64,000 nt of DNA. It comes from Muricea muricata. Taxonomy: Eukaryota; Cnidaria; Anthozoa; Malacalcyonacea; Plexauridae. This document shows, piece after piece, positions 45,401 to 55,132 of the stretch. The translations under genes and the position numbers were made by a program. The stretch spans positions 30,723,282 to 30,787,281 of the forward strand of contig OY979718.1 of assembly GCA_963855995.1 (NCBI GenBank), written 5' to 3'. Under the pieces are notes generated by a model. The model had not been told where the DNA came from. It did not search any database and worked only from the letters and a program-made list of their open reading frames with translations. Position 1 is the first letter of the stretch. The number at the start of each line of letters is the position of its first letter.

Positions 45401-48400
45401 ACCAGTCTAAAAAGAAGGAAATAGAAATAAAGTGGAAAGATGATGAACATTTCAAGTTTGCTTTAAAAAAGTTGTTTTAAAGGAGCAGAAGCCATTTTCG
45501 TTAGTTTTGCTCTGATATTTAACAAATATAAAATATTTTCCGTGTTGATATACAGTTATATCAACACGAGTGGAATTTGGAAAACGAGAAATTGTATGGC
45601 AACACGACGCCAAAGGGCGGAGTGTTTTCATACAATTTCGAATTTTCCCGACTTCCACGAGTGTTGATATAACTGTATATCACCACGGAGAAAATGTTTT
45701 ATATTTGTTTTATAATATAGCAATGTCAAAAGCCCGAAGAATACGAGAGACTTCCGTGTTTACAAGTGGCGGGAAATTTTCCGTGTTTACATTGAGTTAT
45801 GTAAACACGGCTGTTAACCAACCAGCGTTCAGGATTCACAAATGCTATATTATAATAATGGGGCATAACATTCCCCTGTTGCGACATGGGAACCGGCCTA
45901 GCTGATTCAAATTCTGCATGACCACAATGTCTTAAATTGTTTTAAGAGGAAAATGACATTTTAAGAAGTTTTTCTCTCTTTTTTGCAAGAAAGGTAACAA
46001 AAATTTTCTAAATACAACACTTTTTCACAAAAAAAAATTGTTAAGATGTTAGGAAAATTGTTTTTTCATGTGTGGAAGTATATGGCGTGTAGTTCAAACT
46101 TTTAATCAACGCAAAGGACGTTCGGGATGTGAATGTGTATTGTAATATAGCATTTGTAAATTCTAGACAGTGATTGCCTAAGAGCCGTCTTGATATAACT
46201 CTATATGTTAACACGGAAAATCTCACCGCTCTACTATTAAAGTTGTTTATGCTATATCATGGCGAAGTACTACTGTTTGCACACAATTTCGAGTTTTCTA
46301 GTTTCCACTCTGGCTGATGTAATTGCATGTTAATATCGGATTTTTTTTATTTTTTGAATATTAACCGAGTGGACTGAAATGTGCCAGCTCCATGATTGCA
46401 GGTTTACATTAGTATGTCTGTTCTCGTATTAAATGATATTAACTGAAAATTTTTAACCTGTTCAATCCCTTCGCAACTTCTCTAAAAAACGGCCAACATA
46501 AAGTTGTATTGGAGATAGGGCTATAACTGGAGCGTTAATTGGGGGAGAGAGTGTACATATTCATGTACTTATGTTTTGTCCGAAAATTTTGATTTGAAAT
46601 CAGTTTTTCTTAGGGTTGGTTTTAAAAGAATTTAGTCGGATAGAAAACGAATCGAATATATAAATATATACAACCCCCCACCCCCAATTAGCGCTTCACG
46701 AAATTAAGTTTAATGAATAAAATTGATTAGTTGAGGAAAGTTTTTTCATTGGCATGCAATAAGTAAATGCAACTTCAGTAAGTTACATTACGTATATTTG
46801 AATATGATGCAAATGGCTACTTAAATGCAAAAAAATCATACTTTTTATGCCATTTTTCTATTTTTAGCAGTAGAATGCTTTCATAATGGATGTTTTTAAT
46901 CAATGGAAAGGAATAGTAGAGTTTCACTTCTTTTATTATTTTGTTCAATCAAGATCTTCTTGAAGGAAGGCGTCCAATAACTATGCGCACCTATATGTGT
47001 TGGAAATGCTGATTGTTCGTCATTTTAATCCTCCAATTAAATAGACAGTTTCTTTGGCATACCAAGTATATAATAGCTGTAACGATGACCTTTTCGGAAT
47101 TCATTTGGATCATGTTTAAGTCATGGATGAGTTTGTAAAATTTGTAAAATACCTTGAAAAAGTGTTTGTTTTTGAACTGGTCTTTGGGTATCCTGTAATT
47201 TTTCACATCGACAAAATTTCCAGTTTCTTCAACGTGACTATATGTAAGGATTGATACACAGTTGAACAATTATAATATATTTTACAGCTAAAGAGTATTT
47301 TATTAAGGCGAATTGTGCTTATACCCACATATTCTAGTTGTATAGAACCTGTACAATCTAGGACAAACTTGTTGAGACACTGATTGAAATTTTGAGGTTG
47401 ATATACGCATGCTCACCTCTTTCTGACATACTTTTATTCTGACATACCCCCTCTCACGATCTAATGTTGACACAGTTGGAAAGCCTTATGTCCGAACCAT
47501 AGGTATCAACATCTATAGGGAAGTGGGAGTGCGCATCATCATGAAAGAGTTGGATGGGAGAAAGAGATCTAGAATTCTACGAACACTAGGAATATGACAC
47601 ATGATCGCACATGTGTCTCAACAAATTTGTCCAACATTGTATACGTAGCTAGCACTGCACGATTTAAATTTAAGGCCGTAGTTGCGATAAAAGCCTGCAT
47701 TCTAACATAACAATAAAGTTGATGTCAAAAGAAGTTATTCGGAAAAAGCTCCATTATATGAATCCCCCCGTGCGTTGTCTTCCTGAATTCCCCTTGTTTC
47801 GATTCAAGGTTGTGCCGTGGGCAGAAAACATTCTAAATTCGCCCAAATCGTTTTAAGCGCCAGCGGACGCCGCTCGCGGAAACGTTTCGCAAACTTCATA
47901 CGTGTTACTTCCTAGCTTTCTGTTTCAAAAATGATTTTGACTAAAAATGTTCTTTGCTCAATTGTAAGTTGCACCATATTTGTATTCAATAGGTCAGAAT
48001 TAATAATATGTGCATGCAGTGCATGCATTTTGTCAACAACTCGAATCCCAAAAGGAGTTAGTTTACTTTCCAATGGTTTTAGTCATAACTCTCCAGTGGC
48101 GGATCTAGCGTATGTCAAAATAAATTAACACAGCTCATTCTAGAATATATTTACATTTTAAAATACCTTTAAAGCAACTTCATTAGTTAGATTTTATTCT
48201 TTTGAAATTCATAACCTATGACATTGTTATAAAATTATTTTGAATTTATATAATTTGCTATAATTTATTTTGACTTACCCTGGATCCGCTGCTGTAACTC
48301 TCAGAGATAAAAATATGCGATTTTGACCAACATTTTCTTGTGGTCTCGCATGTGCCCAATTTTTGTGCATTTGATGCTAAAGGGGTGTTATTTAGTAGCT

Positions 48401-49076
48401 AAAAGTTTGGTCTTTCAGAATGTTAAAAAAATTGAATGCACCGAATAGTTTTTGTACTACAGCGCCTCAACTTTGGATTACTTTTTTTCTATTTTTATGC
48501 GCACTGTACAGTCAGTCACACCACATTTATGTATAGGGGGCAAAATGCAGGTTTTGTATGTGTTCCAACGTGTTTTAAACAGAATACGCAAATGTTAGCG
48601 TTAGCAAAGCTTTAAGCTACTATAACTAAGTCAGTTGATTCACAAGGTTTCAATTCTCGCCGAGTGCAATATTTTCGTATCAAATTAGTTATGTGCATAC
48701 TTAAATATCATAGCCCCACAAGTATGTGAACCATCATTGCATGACATAATTAAGCTAATTTTATATTTTCCTTTCTAGAAAGAATTTGCTTAACAATATT
48801 TTTTCTCATTTCTTTAGTCGTCACCGCTGACTCAGTGGCATACATGTACCCAAAACCTTATTGAGATGAATCAACTAAACTTTTCCCTGTACGTACGTAA
48901 GATTTGAATCTGTTCTCTAAGAGCACATACCACGACACAGTTAAAGTGAAAGCTCCTTCCGTATTTTGACTGTCACGAAGGAGAAAAGCTCCAGGCGATC
49001 TGAATTTCGTTAAAATTTTCGTGGCTTCGTCTCCTGTTATACCAGCGTGATACCAACGGGGCAAGTCTTTAGCCAT
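27233..49076 (-). CDS. SH2-domain adaptor gene with GIY-motif tail (nine inferred exons)
   Basis: Three exons (48931-49076, 47153-47237, 45295-45406) encode one SH2 domain. Six more (34694-34783, 34351-34393, 31408-31598, 30737-30895, 28518-28718, 27233-27405) encode a hydrophilic tail. Every junction has GT/AG sites and the phases match throughout: 2, 0, 1, 1, 2, 1, 1, 1. The joined product would be about 395 aa: SH2 domain at residues about 7-110, then a Ser/Asp/Lys-rich tail with Y-S-Q-V, SAYLNLV (ITIM-like and YxN) and five G-I-Y-(M/T) motifs. No membrane segment was found, so a cytosolic phosphotyrosine adaptor, loosely like SH2D2A-type proteins, is inferred. Alternatively exon 3 ends at a stop (45284-45286), giving a 117-aa SH2-only protein resembling SAP, with the tail being a separate gene. 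Confidence 0.6.
28068..28210. repeat. Short MITE (GTTAATA-GGGG family), intronic
   Basis: An inverted repeat runs from GGTGTTAATAAGGAGGTGTT to the complementary GAACACCTG region, with internal TTCGCGTTCTGCC facing GGGCAGAACGCGAA. It belongs with the copies near 30190-30370, 46512-46700 and 61824-61955. Confidence 0.55.
28518..28718 (-). CDS. Tail exon 8, GIY motifs 2 and 3
   Basis: 201 bases in phases 1 and 1 between TTATAGATTTAG and G|GTAAAT. It encodes KNTSSDGIYMVSTRQNEV and SKSNGIYMAGMLSRN, followed by a His/Glu/Pro-rich end. Two G-I-Y-M sites are 23 residues apart. Confidence 0.65.
29210..30095. repeat. Foldback repeat with GTGCGATTAA termini, intronic
   Basis: The left part has TGATTGGTCAAAAATAGTGCG and repeated TGCGATTAA; the right part has the inverted TTTTGATTGGAC and TGATTAAGTGC. 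A strong hairpin at about 29924-29986 pairs GCAATTTGGTCTGAAATCAA with its complement. It lies in the intron between tail exons 7 and 8. Confidence 0.5.
30190..30370. repeat. Short MITE, second copy of the GTTAATA-GGGG family
   Basis: TATTGGGGGAGGGGGTAT faces ATACCCCCCTCCCGTATTAA; the right end continues CGCTCTAAAAACGGCCCTG. The interior again has GCTCTGCCCGA facing the inverse. Confidence 0.55.
30737..30895 (-). CDS. Tail exon 7, GIY motif 1
   Basis: 159 bases in phases 1 and 1 between TTAATGATTTAG and G|GTAATA. It encodes IEKSSPNQDFGKQEEEKTSK, then an acidic/Thr-rich run ending NMGIYTLTG. Its start resembles exon 8 (D at the split codon), suggesting exon duplication. Confidence 0.6.
31408..31598 (-). 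CDS. Tail exon 6, ITIM-like tyrosine
   Basis: The acceptor TTATATTTCCAG and donor G|GTAATC bound 191 bases. It encodes KEPKKLAQETSAYLNLVKDE and an acidic stretch with SASYDDSLLES. S-A-Y-L-N-L fits both an ITIM-type [S/I/V/L]xYxxL and a GRB2-type YxN site. The hydrophobic run just upstream of the acceptor is the polypyrimidine tract of the intron, not a membrane segment. Confidence 0.6.
32929..32956 (+). ncRNA. Hammerhead-like core motif
   Basis: CTGATGA (32929-32935), a stem GACTA / TAGTC around a short loop, then GAAAC (32952-32956). The arrangement matches CUGANGA, stem II and GAAA. Stems I and III are not evident, so this may be only a conserved hairpin at the 3' end of a Penelope-like fragment. 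Confidence 0.3.
33829..34031. mobile_element. hAT MITE, copy 1 (203 bp)
   Basis: CAGTGGCGGATCTAGCGTAG and its inverse ending GATCCGCCACTG bound the copy, with flanks CACAGTAG (33821-33828) and CACAATAG (34032-34039), 7 of 8 identical. The interior matches 48094-48294 over its full length. Confidence 0.85.
34351..34393 (-). CDS. Tail exon 5 (43-base microexon)
   Basis: The acceptor TGTAATTACAG and donor G|GTAACA bound 43 bases. Entering in phase 1 and leaving in phase 2, it encodes PDNDSGTSGTIKS with split flanking codons. The following exon enters in phase 2, which supports this short exon. Confidence 0.45.
34694..34783 (-). CDS. Tail exon 4
   Basis: The acceptor GTGCTTTAG and donor G|GTAAAT bound 90 bases in phases 1 and 1. 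It encodes IKEWNETDADWRRNIKVKD and KNYSQVKDS, with one Tyr in a YxxV context. Reading on past the donor gives a Lys-rich frame to a stop, which I regard as intronic. Confidence 0.55.
35145..35249. repeat. Palindromic MITE, about 105 bp
   Basis: AACAATTATTCGCCGAAGGC pairs with the complement of CCTGAGGAGAATAATTGTT, and GGGAATATTCACC with GTGAATATTTCCC, around ACGAAGTC. It is strongly foldable, non-coding and intronic. Confidence 0.7.
35509..35970 (+). repeat. 5' LTR of the BEL element (462 bp)
   Basis: Direct repeat of 40461-40923 with scattered substitutions and small indels. It begins TGTTTCGTTTG and ends CGCAATCCA. Confidence 0.9.
36019..36625 (+). pseudogene. BEL gag-like region (DUF1759 type), frameshifted
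   Basis: An ATG at 36019 opens EEAENIKLAKINRRAAKTAL; after a frame change near 36130, NAFENLVRKHELYTNLLIDD and an acidic helix continue. This fits the DUF1759 gag-like domain of BEL polyproteins. A low-complexity Asn/Thr/Ser linker follows at 36356-36625. Confidence 0.65.
36680..37372 (+). pseudogene. BEL aspartic protease-like region (DUF1758)
   Basis: GPVDLLIGIDHANMHTG is the second conserved block (LLIGxDY-type) of the DUF1758 retropepsin domain, followed by SLPGAVSAGDATRVVHVKYE. The first D-[ST]-G block is not seen, so the protease is incomplete. The region then leads into RT-proximal sequence (YPWEKDPKSLPDNKYQTVKR), typical of BEL. Confidence 0.7.
37293..38339 (+). pseudogene. BEL reverse transcriptase, motif A altered
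   Basis: VHYISHHAVVRPEKKSTPVR, IVFNSSSVYQEHKLN and SYMDDICDSV (motif C) identify the RT. Where BEL RTs usually have (A/G)DI-x-KM(Y/F)HQ, this copy reads GNISKMYHRV, so the first catalytic Asp appears to be Asn. The Pao-type connector TKRMVLSRIAKIYDPIGFAA is intact. The frame ends early at 38339. Confidence 0.75.
38340..40371 (+). pseudogene. BEL RNase H, integrase and DUF5641-like tail, fragmented
   Basis: The RNase H-like part (LEAARLGKSIYEEA-type region, near 38552) and FMDSSRIVLAWIQ lie at 38510-38700. The integrase zinc-binding part has NGIIRVGGRVSKA, then H-x-H-x-G. The core is broken over several frames at 39400-39800 (MSDNGTQFVGAERELREM region), with AAPHHNGCAEALVKSCKK near 39845. The DUF5641-like tail has DMVMYAEDNAVRGKWTLGRI at 40240-40300. 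It would have joined cDNA into the genome; it is now inactive. Confidence 0.7.
40461..40923 (+). repeat. 3' LTR of the BEL element (463 bp)
   Basis: Begins TGTTTCGCTTG right after the polypurine run and ends GGCGATCCA before TTTAT. Divergence from the 5' LTR implies that the insertion is not recent. Confidence 0.9.
41769..42110. repeat. MITE with ACTTGTTACAA internal repeats
   Basis: Inverted ends CGTAAAAATCTCACAACTTG (from 41778) and CAAATTGTGCGTTTTTACG (to about 42099) enclose more than ten variants of ACTTGTTACAA/TTGTAACAAGT in both orientations. It is highly foldable and non-coding. Confidence 0.75.
42670..43080 (-). pseudogene. Inverted partial copy of the Penelope endonuclease
   Basis: Minus-strand frames contain HLGISPITGKHTSSPTK and VDFDDFKILSS..DSYELMIHESL, nearly identical to the plus-strand copy, plus the upstream PFKDKVPKYLRSSVVYLL region. 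Several indels break it. Confidence 0.8.
43105..44341 (+). pseudogene. Penelope-like RT plus GIY-YIG endonuclease, frameshifted
   Basis: FDVTSLFTNIPVNETT is RT motif A (the preceding RT region is lost). After a frame change near 43300, MGSPLGPLFANVFM (motif B), RYIDDCFLLF (motif C) and FLDIDISR, TSVYRKPAFTG follow. A further frame change near 43850 leads to a GIY-YIG domain at about 44030-44290: VVYLFKCQCCSVSYVGQITR, then HLGISPITGKHTSSPTK, with Glu in YELMIHESLLINKYK. The product would have performed target-primed insertion. The N-terminus and motif register are lost. Confidence 0.85.
45284..45406 (-). CDS. SH2 gene exon 3: end of SH2, stop or donor
   Basis: After an acceptor CTTCTTTTTAG the exon reads TGKKNFPSVKDLQKYLEQHG, then PPSLIKPVE, the C-terminal helix and last strand of SH2. 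In-frame TAA is at 45284-45286, but a GTATGT donor begins at 45293 in phase 1. Phase 1 matches the next available exon at 34783, and the joined codon would be ATG. Both outcomes may occur. Confidence 0.65.
   Translation of the reverse strand, partial: TGKKNFPSVKDLQKYLEQHGKKHGEVPPSLIKPVEISSML
45519..45712. repeat. Foldback MITE, about 194 bp
   Basis: CCGTGTTGATATACAGTTAT pairs with ATAACTGTATATCACCACGG, and AATTTGGAAAACGAGAAATTGTATG with its diverged inverse, around GCCAAAGGGCGGAG. It lies in the intron between SH2 exons 2 and 3. Confidence 0.7.
46512..46700. repeat. Short MITE, third copy of the GTTAATA-GGGG family
   Basis: Left: GGGCTATAACTGGAGCGTTAATTGGGGG; right: CCCCCAATTAGCGCTTCAC. The ends and interior style match 61824-61955 and 30190-30370. 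Confidence 0.55.
47153..47237 (-). CDS. SH2 gene exon 2: middle of SH2
   Basis: An acceptor ...ACATATAG precedes the exon, which completes the split codon and encodes VEETGNFVDVKNYRIPKDQF. VKNYRI corresponds to the beta-D strand (often VKHYRI) of SH2 domains. The donor GTATTT follows AAG in phase 0. Confidence 0.7.
48094..48294. mobile_element. hAT MITE, copy 2 (201 bp), perfect 8-bp duplication
   Basis: CAGTGGCGGATCTAGCGTAT begins it and GGATCCGCTGCTG ends it. It is flanked by TAACTCTC at 48086-48093 and 48295-48302. It is the same family as 33829-34031, in the intron between SH2 exons 1 and 2. Confidence 0.9.
48931..49076 (-). CDS. SH2 gene exon 1: start and first half of SH2
   Basis: Begins MAKDLPRWYHAGITG and continues through GAFLLRDSQ, the phosphotyrosine pocket with the invariant Arg of the FLVRES-type motif, to FTLTVS. 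It ends at a GTATGT donor in phase 2. The frame is open upstream to 49172, so an earlier exon is possible, but this Met sits at the normal distance from the W-Y-H of SH2 domains. Confidence 0.75.
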
Positions 49077-50409
49077 GACAATATATAAACGTGAACCAAT
49101 GCAGTCTTGATCTTGTCTAACGCTCGACGCTATTAAGACGTAAACATCAGTTTCATGTATTACAATAAACATGTTAATTTTGAACAGCCCCTGCTGTGAT
49201 CATGACTATTGCTCACAATTATCCAATTGAATTACTAATTCCTAGCGATATGAATACATGATTTTGTAGAAGCAATTCATGCCACAATTCATACCACCTG
49301 ACTATGCATAAACCTTTGCTGACGTGCTCAAGTGTGCGACTATGTCCTAGGTTCGTCCAGATTGAGTGCCTCTCTACGTCATTGCAAACCGCATGCAACG
49401 CAGCATTTTCTTTATAAAAAACTGAGACATTTTCATACAGGAAAAAGTTATGTCGTTAGAAAGGAAAAGAACAGTGAAAAAACTGCTGTCAAATCAATAT
49501 CAATCAATACGCTTCTACAAGAGAACGATAATAGGTCATGATATATACTTCCGACGAAAGATATGGAAGATGGAAAATTTTGTGTGGTATTATGTGGTAC
49601 ATATACCTGCATTATGATGCTGGTGTATCCGACTAAGTTATCCCATTCTACTTAGAAAGTGATTTCGTTCGCAATTCAGTATTGTGAATTTCTTATCGAG
49701 AATGGAAGTAACAAGCTTCACTAGGCTAAAAAAATCGTGTGATAGAGGGTGACTTACAAGGATTAAAAAGTAATTGTGTGATGTGTGTATACACAACAGC
49801 ACATCCACCGCCGCAGTAAAAAAAGTTTTTTTGGTTGAAAAATCATTAAAATAGCGAGGCACAGAACCATTTACAAGCATTGAGTAAAGCCGTGAACAAT
49901 ATGGTTGCTAGGTGTAAGATATTTTCCGGAGAAGCTTTGTGCGCGTGTTACTATCACTGCATGTATGATCTATGAAAGAGATTCTATAGTCTGATTGGCT
50001 CGCTGCTAGTAGGATACTAGCTCATATCCTACTAGTAAAGAAAACAAGATGGCGGCCGAAAGTTTTTCGATCGCAAAAAATCTTGTTTTGAGCATTTTGG
50101 CAGCCTTTCTTGGCCATACGTACAACACATTAACTTAGATAAGTTTTTGAATGTTATGTAATGCCTCCCTTTCAGATATTTGTTTATTTATATTCGTTTA
50201 CCGCCTTTTTACAACCCAATTAAATTGCATATTTGTTTATTTCCTTGCATCGTGCTTGCATGTCTGCTTCTCATCTCAAATATGGCAACTTGTTTGCAAC
50301 TCAAAATATTAACAGGTAAATATTAGCATTACTATTTATACTATATCACTCTCTTTTTTTAGTTTTTTTTTTGTACATAGTGTCTAACTCAAAGGTTGTC
50401 CGTATCATT
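49077..50409. other. Region upstream of the SH2 gene, no gene recognised
   Basis: It should hold the promoter or 5' exons of the SH2 gene. At about 50012-50040 a short palindrome (CTAGTAGGATA facing TATCCTACTAG) and at 50048-50063 AAGATGGCGGCC, a strong YY1-like site, are visible. Nothing else was identified. Confidence 0.4.
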
Positions 50410-51367
50410 CCGGTTGTCTTCTTTTTCTCGTTGGTGCTGCTGGTAGTTGGTTGTGACCGTCCGCATTTTGACCTTGGTCATGGTGGTTGTTAGTTTTTCT
50501 TTCATCATCATCGGTGTCAGCATCCATTTCATGCTGCATGGAGATTGGTTTGAATGGGTTCGGCCTCTTCATTTCCTTGCGGCCAATATGGTGCTGAAAA
50601 TGCTGGTTTGATTCCAAGTACTTCTAGGTATTTCCGTTATTCTTCGCTTTTAAATGGTGGACCACTGTCCGATTTTACTACACTAGGTATTCCATGTGTA
50701 GCAAATATTTTATCCAGCTTCGGTATAACTGTAGTTGCTTTGGTGGATCTCACTATTTCCACCTCTGGAAATCTTATATATCTGTCGATCACGACAAGCA
50801 GGTATTCTCCGGAAGGCAAGGCCCGTAGAAATAGAGATGAACTATTTTCCAAGGTCCTTTGGGCATTTTGGTCATGGCTAACGGTTTGGGTTGTTGCGGT
50901 TCGTCCACTGCTTGACATGGCAAACACTTCTCTAGTGCACTTTTCACTAGCTTTTCAATACTTTGGAACCAAATCTTTTCTGTCAGTAGTGCCTTGGTCT
51001 ATGTAAGTCCTAAGTGGGATTCATGTGCGATATCGACCGCTCTTTGTTGCAACGATTGTGAAATTACAAGGCGAGGTCCACGCAGAATGATGCCCTATGA
51101 TGTTACAGTTAGTTCGTCTTTAATTGCCTTGTAAGGTTTTACAATGTCAAAGTCCCACTTGTTTAGCTTTATTGCAGCTCTCGCTTCCCTGAGAACTTTG
51201 TCCGAGTCCGTGGCAGTAACAATTTCCTCCATAGTCATTGCTTTTGGTACGCTATTAAAAGCAATAAAGTGACATACTCTTCTGTCATGTTCTTTTTTCT
51301 ACGACTAGTCTGTATTGGATGCCTTGGGAGATAATCAGCTGGGTGTGTAGCTCCAAGTCGATATACT

Positions 51368-51737
51368 ACAATGGACCGATCGCATTATGGGCAAAATTTT
51401 GAAAAAAGCTGAAATAGGAAAATTTATTACCACATTGAGGAGCATCCTAAAATTAGTAAAATTGAAAAGTTTGGTTGCAAAACGTTGTAAAATGTGGAAA
51501 ATGTAAGCCTGTGAAGATTGCAAATTTTGTATATTTTTGTATTACGCATTTTCAGTGCGTAATACAAAAGTATACAAAATTCGCAAACTTTGCAGGGCTA
51601 TGTTTTCCTCATTTTACAACATTTCGCGACCAAACTTTGCAATTTTACTAATTTTAAAATGCTCTTCAATGCTGTGGTTATGAATTTTCCCACTTCAACT
51701 TTTTTCAAAATTCAGTCCATAATGCAATCGGTCCATT
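51368..51737. repeat. Palindromic MITE, about 370 bp
   Basis: AATGGACCGATCGCATTATG (51368) faces its near complement ending 51737. The arms of about 180 bp meet at TTTTGTATTACGCATTTTCAGTGCGTAATACAAA. Divergence is low to moderate. It sits between Gypsy coding sequence and the LINE 3' tail. Confidence 0.75.
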
Positions 51738-54270
51738 CATTTTCAAATTCAATTCAATTCAAATTTTATTCACACTATTTGTTCAAATTACATAGTTACA
51801 TTAACGGAAGGAAAATAAAACACATCACACCCATACAAATATCAACATACTAGTTATATATGTACATAATTTTAACTTTCATTGCAAAAAGAATAGTGTG
51901 CGGCAACCAGGGGAGCAGAGCCTTCGAGCTGGTTGTCGTAATGTGAATGTTAAGGAAGTAGATTCGGTTTAAGTAGTAAAGAATAAAGTTAAATATCAGT
52001 TAAACAAATATTGATATAAATTCTAAATTAGCAGATTACTCTTGATTACAGAGTAGAAATTTCTCATATTCCTTTTTAAAAATTTTAAAAGGAAGTAATA
52101 TCAGGGATATAGGTATAGTTTCCACCAAATTATGCCAGTCAAGGTGCTCGTCAGTATAGACACCAAGATATTTTATACAGCTCGTATGAGTAATATTAGG
52201 AATATGGATTAAAGTGTTATTCCTCGGTTTTGACGTTGTTAGCATATAATTCGTTTTGTTAAAATTAATTGAAAGTATAATTGCTGAGTACTGTAATACT
52301 GGTATTCCTCATTTAATTCTTCTTTGTAGAGTATTTGAGCTTTTTGATGAATAGAATTTATGTCTATCATCAGCAAATATTCTAAATCAATTGAAGTATA
52401 TCAGAGCAATATATCAACAAGTCATCTATATAGAGAAGAAAGGAAGTGGGCCTAGGGTTTGACCCTTGTGGTATACCACGTTTTACTGTTAATACATCTG
52501 ACTTGACATTGCTTATCTCTACAAACTGAGCTCTGTTAGTTAAGTATGTAGCTATAAAATCATTAAAGGGGTAATCCTCTTATACCATATTTTTCAAGTT
52601 TTTTAGTAATATATTGTGGTTAACAGCATCAAATGTTTTTGAAAAGTCTAGAAATATTGCACATCTATAGGGTTTATTATCTGGTGCTGTTTTAAGGTTG
52701 TCTGTAATTTCAAGAATAGCTTTTTCAACCTCGCAAGCCAGGGTCTTTACCTACGCCCGGCGCTGCGACAAAGACCCTGTTCAGGCTGGTCACGTGACAC
52801 CCTAAAATCTGGGGTATTTTTAATTAGCGCCCTTCATGTAATTAGGGAGGGGTGTTAGAGTGGCTTATGAATGCATTTCTCGTAAAAAGTTGGTGAAATT
52901 GCCAAGAAAGCTCATCAAAAATTGTACTTTTGCAACCGGGGTCATCATTGTCTATGCAGGAAAGCTCAAGCGCGTGTCGAGTTTCACATGAAACACAAAC
53001 GTGGATCAGATTTCAAAAGATTACGCATCGCCGCAATGTAAGTGTCGAAGAGAAAATAATCCTGTAATATTAGCTTTGGGGTTGTATTGACGGCGTTTGC
53101 AGTCTGTATACGATCACTGATACCAAAGGATGCATTTATTATTGAGAGTCTGGATTTATATTACTGCGAAATTTTTATGGAAATATATAGAAAGAATTAC
53201 TGCAAGCGACGGCAAAATTTGTAAACAAATGTCAACTTTGCATCGCGGCGACCAGGCGACGAAAAACATATGAGGGCGAGGAGATGCATCCATATTATCA
53301 ACTTTACTATAAAGCCAATAAGAATTTTTCGGATATAAGTCAGAGGCTCGTCTATACGTGTATTTTTAACAATACAATTTTTTAGTTGATCCAGTCAGCT
53401 TCTATGCACTATGCGATATGTATGGATATGTAGTAATACTTTACATGTAGAAAATAAATGACAAATAATAATTTTGTTAGATACAGGAATACAGTACTTG
53501 CACATTATTAAACGAGGAATATCTATAGAGGTAGTGCTGTAAATAGTGTGTAACTTATGTTACATAATAATTGTCGGTGTAAAATTTCTGTTCATATATG
53601 TATATACATATTGAGGTCCTGGTAGGGAAGTGTGGATGTTACTCGCCTGATTTTCAAGATATGCTATCCATCGCCTCTCGAAAACAATGAATAATGCTAT
53701 GTCTCACCTCTCGAAAACAATGCTATGTCTCTTTCGAAAATTTTAATTGTTTCCCCCTTATATATGACTATGACAGTATAGACTATGGTCTATGGCGCTG
53801 TCGCTATAGCCAGCGATTGTGCTAACTCGAAGAAAATTTACCCTAGAAGGGCCTCATTATTTCTCACTTTAACTCTTACATTGCTGTTATTTTGTTGCTC
53901 GATTCACGGGGTCAAAACTAACAAATAATAAAAAGAATATGTGTATATAAAAATATGATATAGAAATTATATTATGTGCAAATGTCAGTTGCAAAAGGTG
54001 AAATATATTTCACTCCACGGGGCCTGTGTTGGACATTCCCATTTTCGTATTTATTTCATGCTCTAGAATTCCACTGTAATACAGTATCTCGCCCTTTTTA
54101 AATCAGTAATGCAGTAGTTACAAAGTAGTTTTAACATAGTAGTTTTACATGGTCATTGAGAGTTTTGTAAAGTCACTCATGGCTCATCAAATTATATGCC
54201 CTTGGCAATATTGATCCTTATTGATGATAGACATGATACGCGTACGGCGTACACTCTGCGCGTACACTAA

Positions 54271-55132
54271 GGCCCTGTTTACACTATTACGCTACGAATA
54301 ACAGTCCGTTATGTTATCGTTATGGCATTGTGTAAACGCGATCAATCGATACGGCAAATATATCACAGCGTTCCGTCCTGTTGCGTGTTTACACTATAAC
54401 GTTCCGAACGGACGAATGCCAGTTACGAACGAATGTTACGAATGAATTAAACGGACGAATGTTACGAATGTTTACACTATTACGCTACGACAAGTTAACC
54501 GTAGCGTACTAAATTTTATCCGTAGCGCCAAGTGTAGTGGTACGCTGTTGTGACGCTACGGTAAAACACTCCGTCATAGTGTAAACATGATAGTAATAAA
54601 CGTAGTGATTTTTTAAAGTGCTTATGAAACGAAATTTTCTGCGACAATTTTCTTATTGCATTAGAAAGATCAGTTAAAATCACTGTATAACTTCTTTGAT
54701 AGAATTTTTGCAACTGCCTTACTTTTCGAGATATTCAATTTTATTTGATTTGAAAATTACCTAACCAGTGACGTCATACTGCATAATGGTGATTGTTAGA
54801 TTGCTTATTTTGTAGCATATAATACTGGAAAATAACTAAAACTACACTTACATGTGTGTAGGCTATGTTTAACATCCAGACCTGGGTATTTAGGTGTTAT
54901 ATCTTGAGTACTTTTTAAATTAATTCAGCTTTTTTGAAAAGCGATTATGCAGTATGACGTCACTGGTTAGGTAATTTTCAAATCAAATAAAATTGAATAT
55001 CTCGAAAAGTAAAACAGTTACAAAAATTCTATCAAAGAAGTTATACAGTGATTCTAACTGATCTTTCCAATGCAATAAGAAAATTGTTGGAGAAAATTTC
55101 TGGCTGTATAGCGTAATAGTGTAAACGGGGCC
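54271..55132. mobile_element. Harbinger-type foldback MITE, 862 bp, TAA duplication
   Basis: GGCCCTGTTTACACTATTAC (54271) faces GTAATAGTGTAAACGGGGCC (to 55132), flanked by TAA on both sides (54268-54270, 55133-55135). Long internal arms (about 54640-54795 and 54950-55100) are also inverted copies. The 3-bp TAA target fits PIF/Harbinger. Confidence 0.75.

Noticed and set aside
50554..51006. A 150-aa plus-strand ORF
   Set aside because: It is the shadow of the minus-strand Gypsy integrase.
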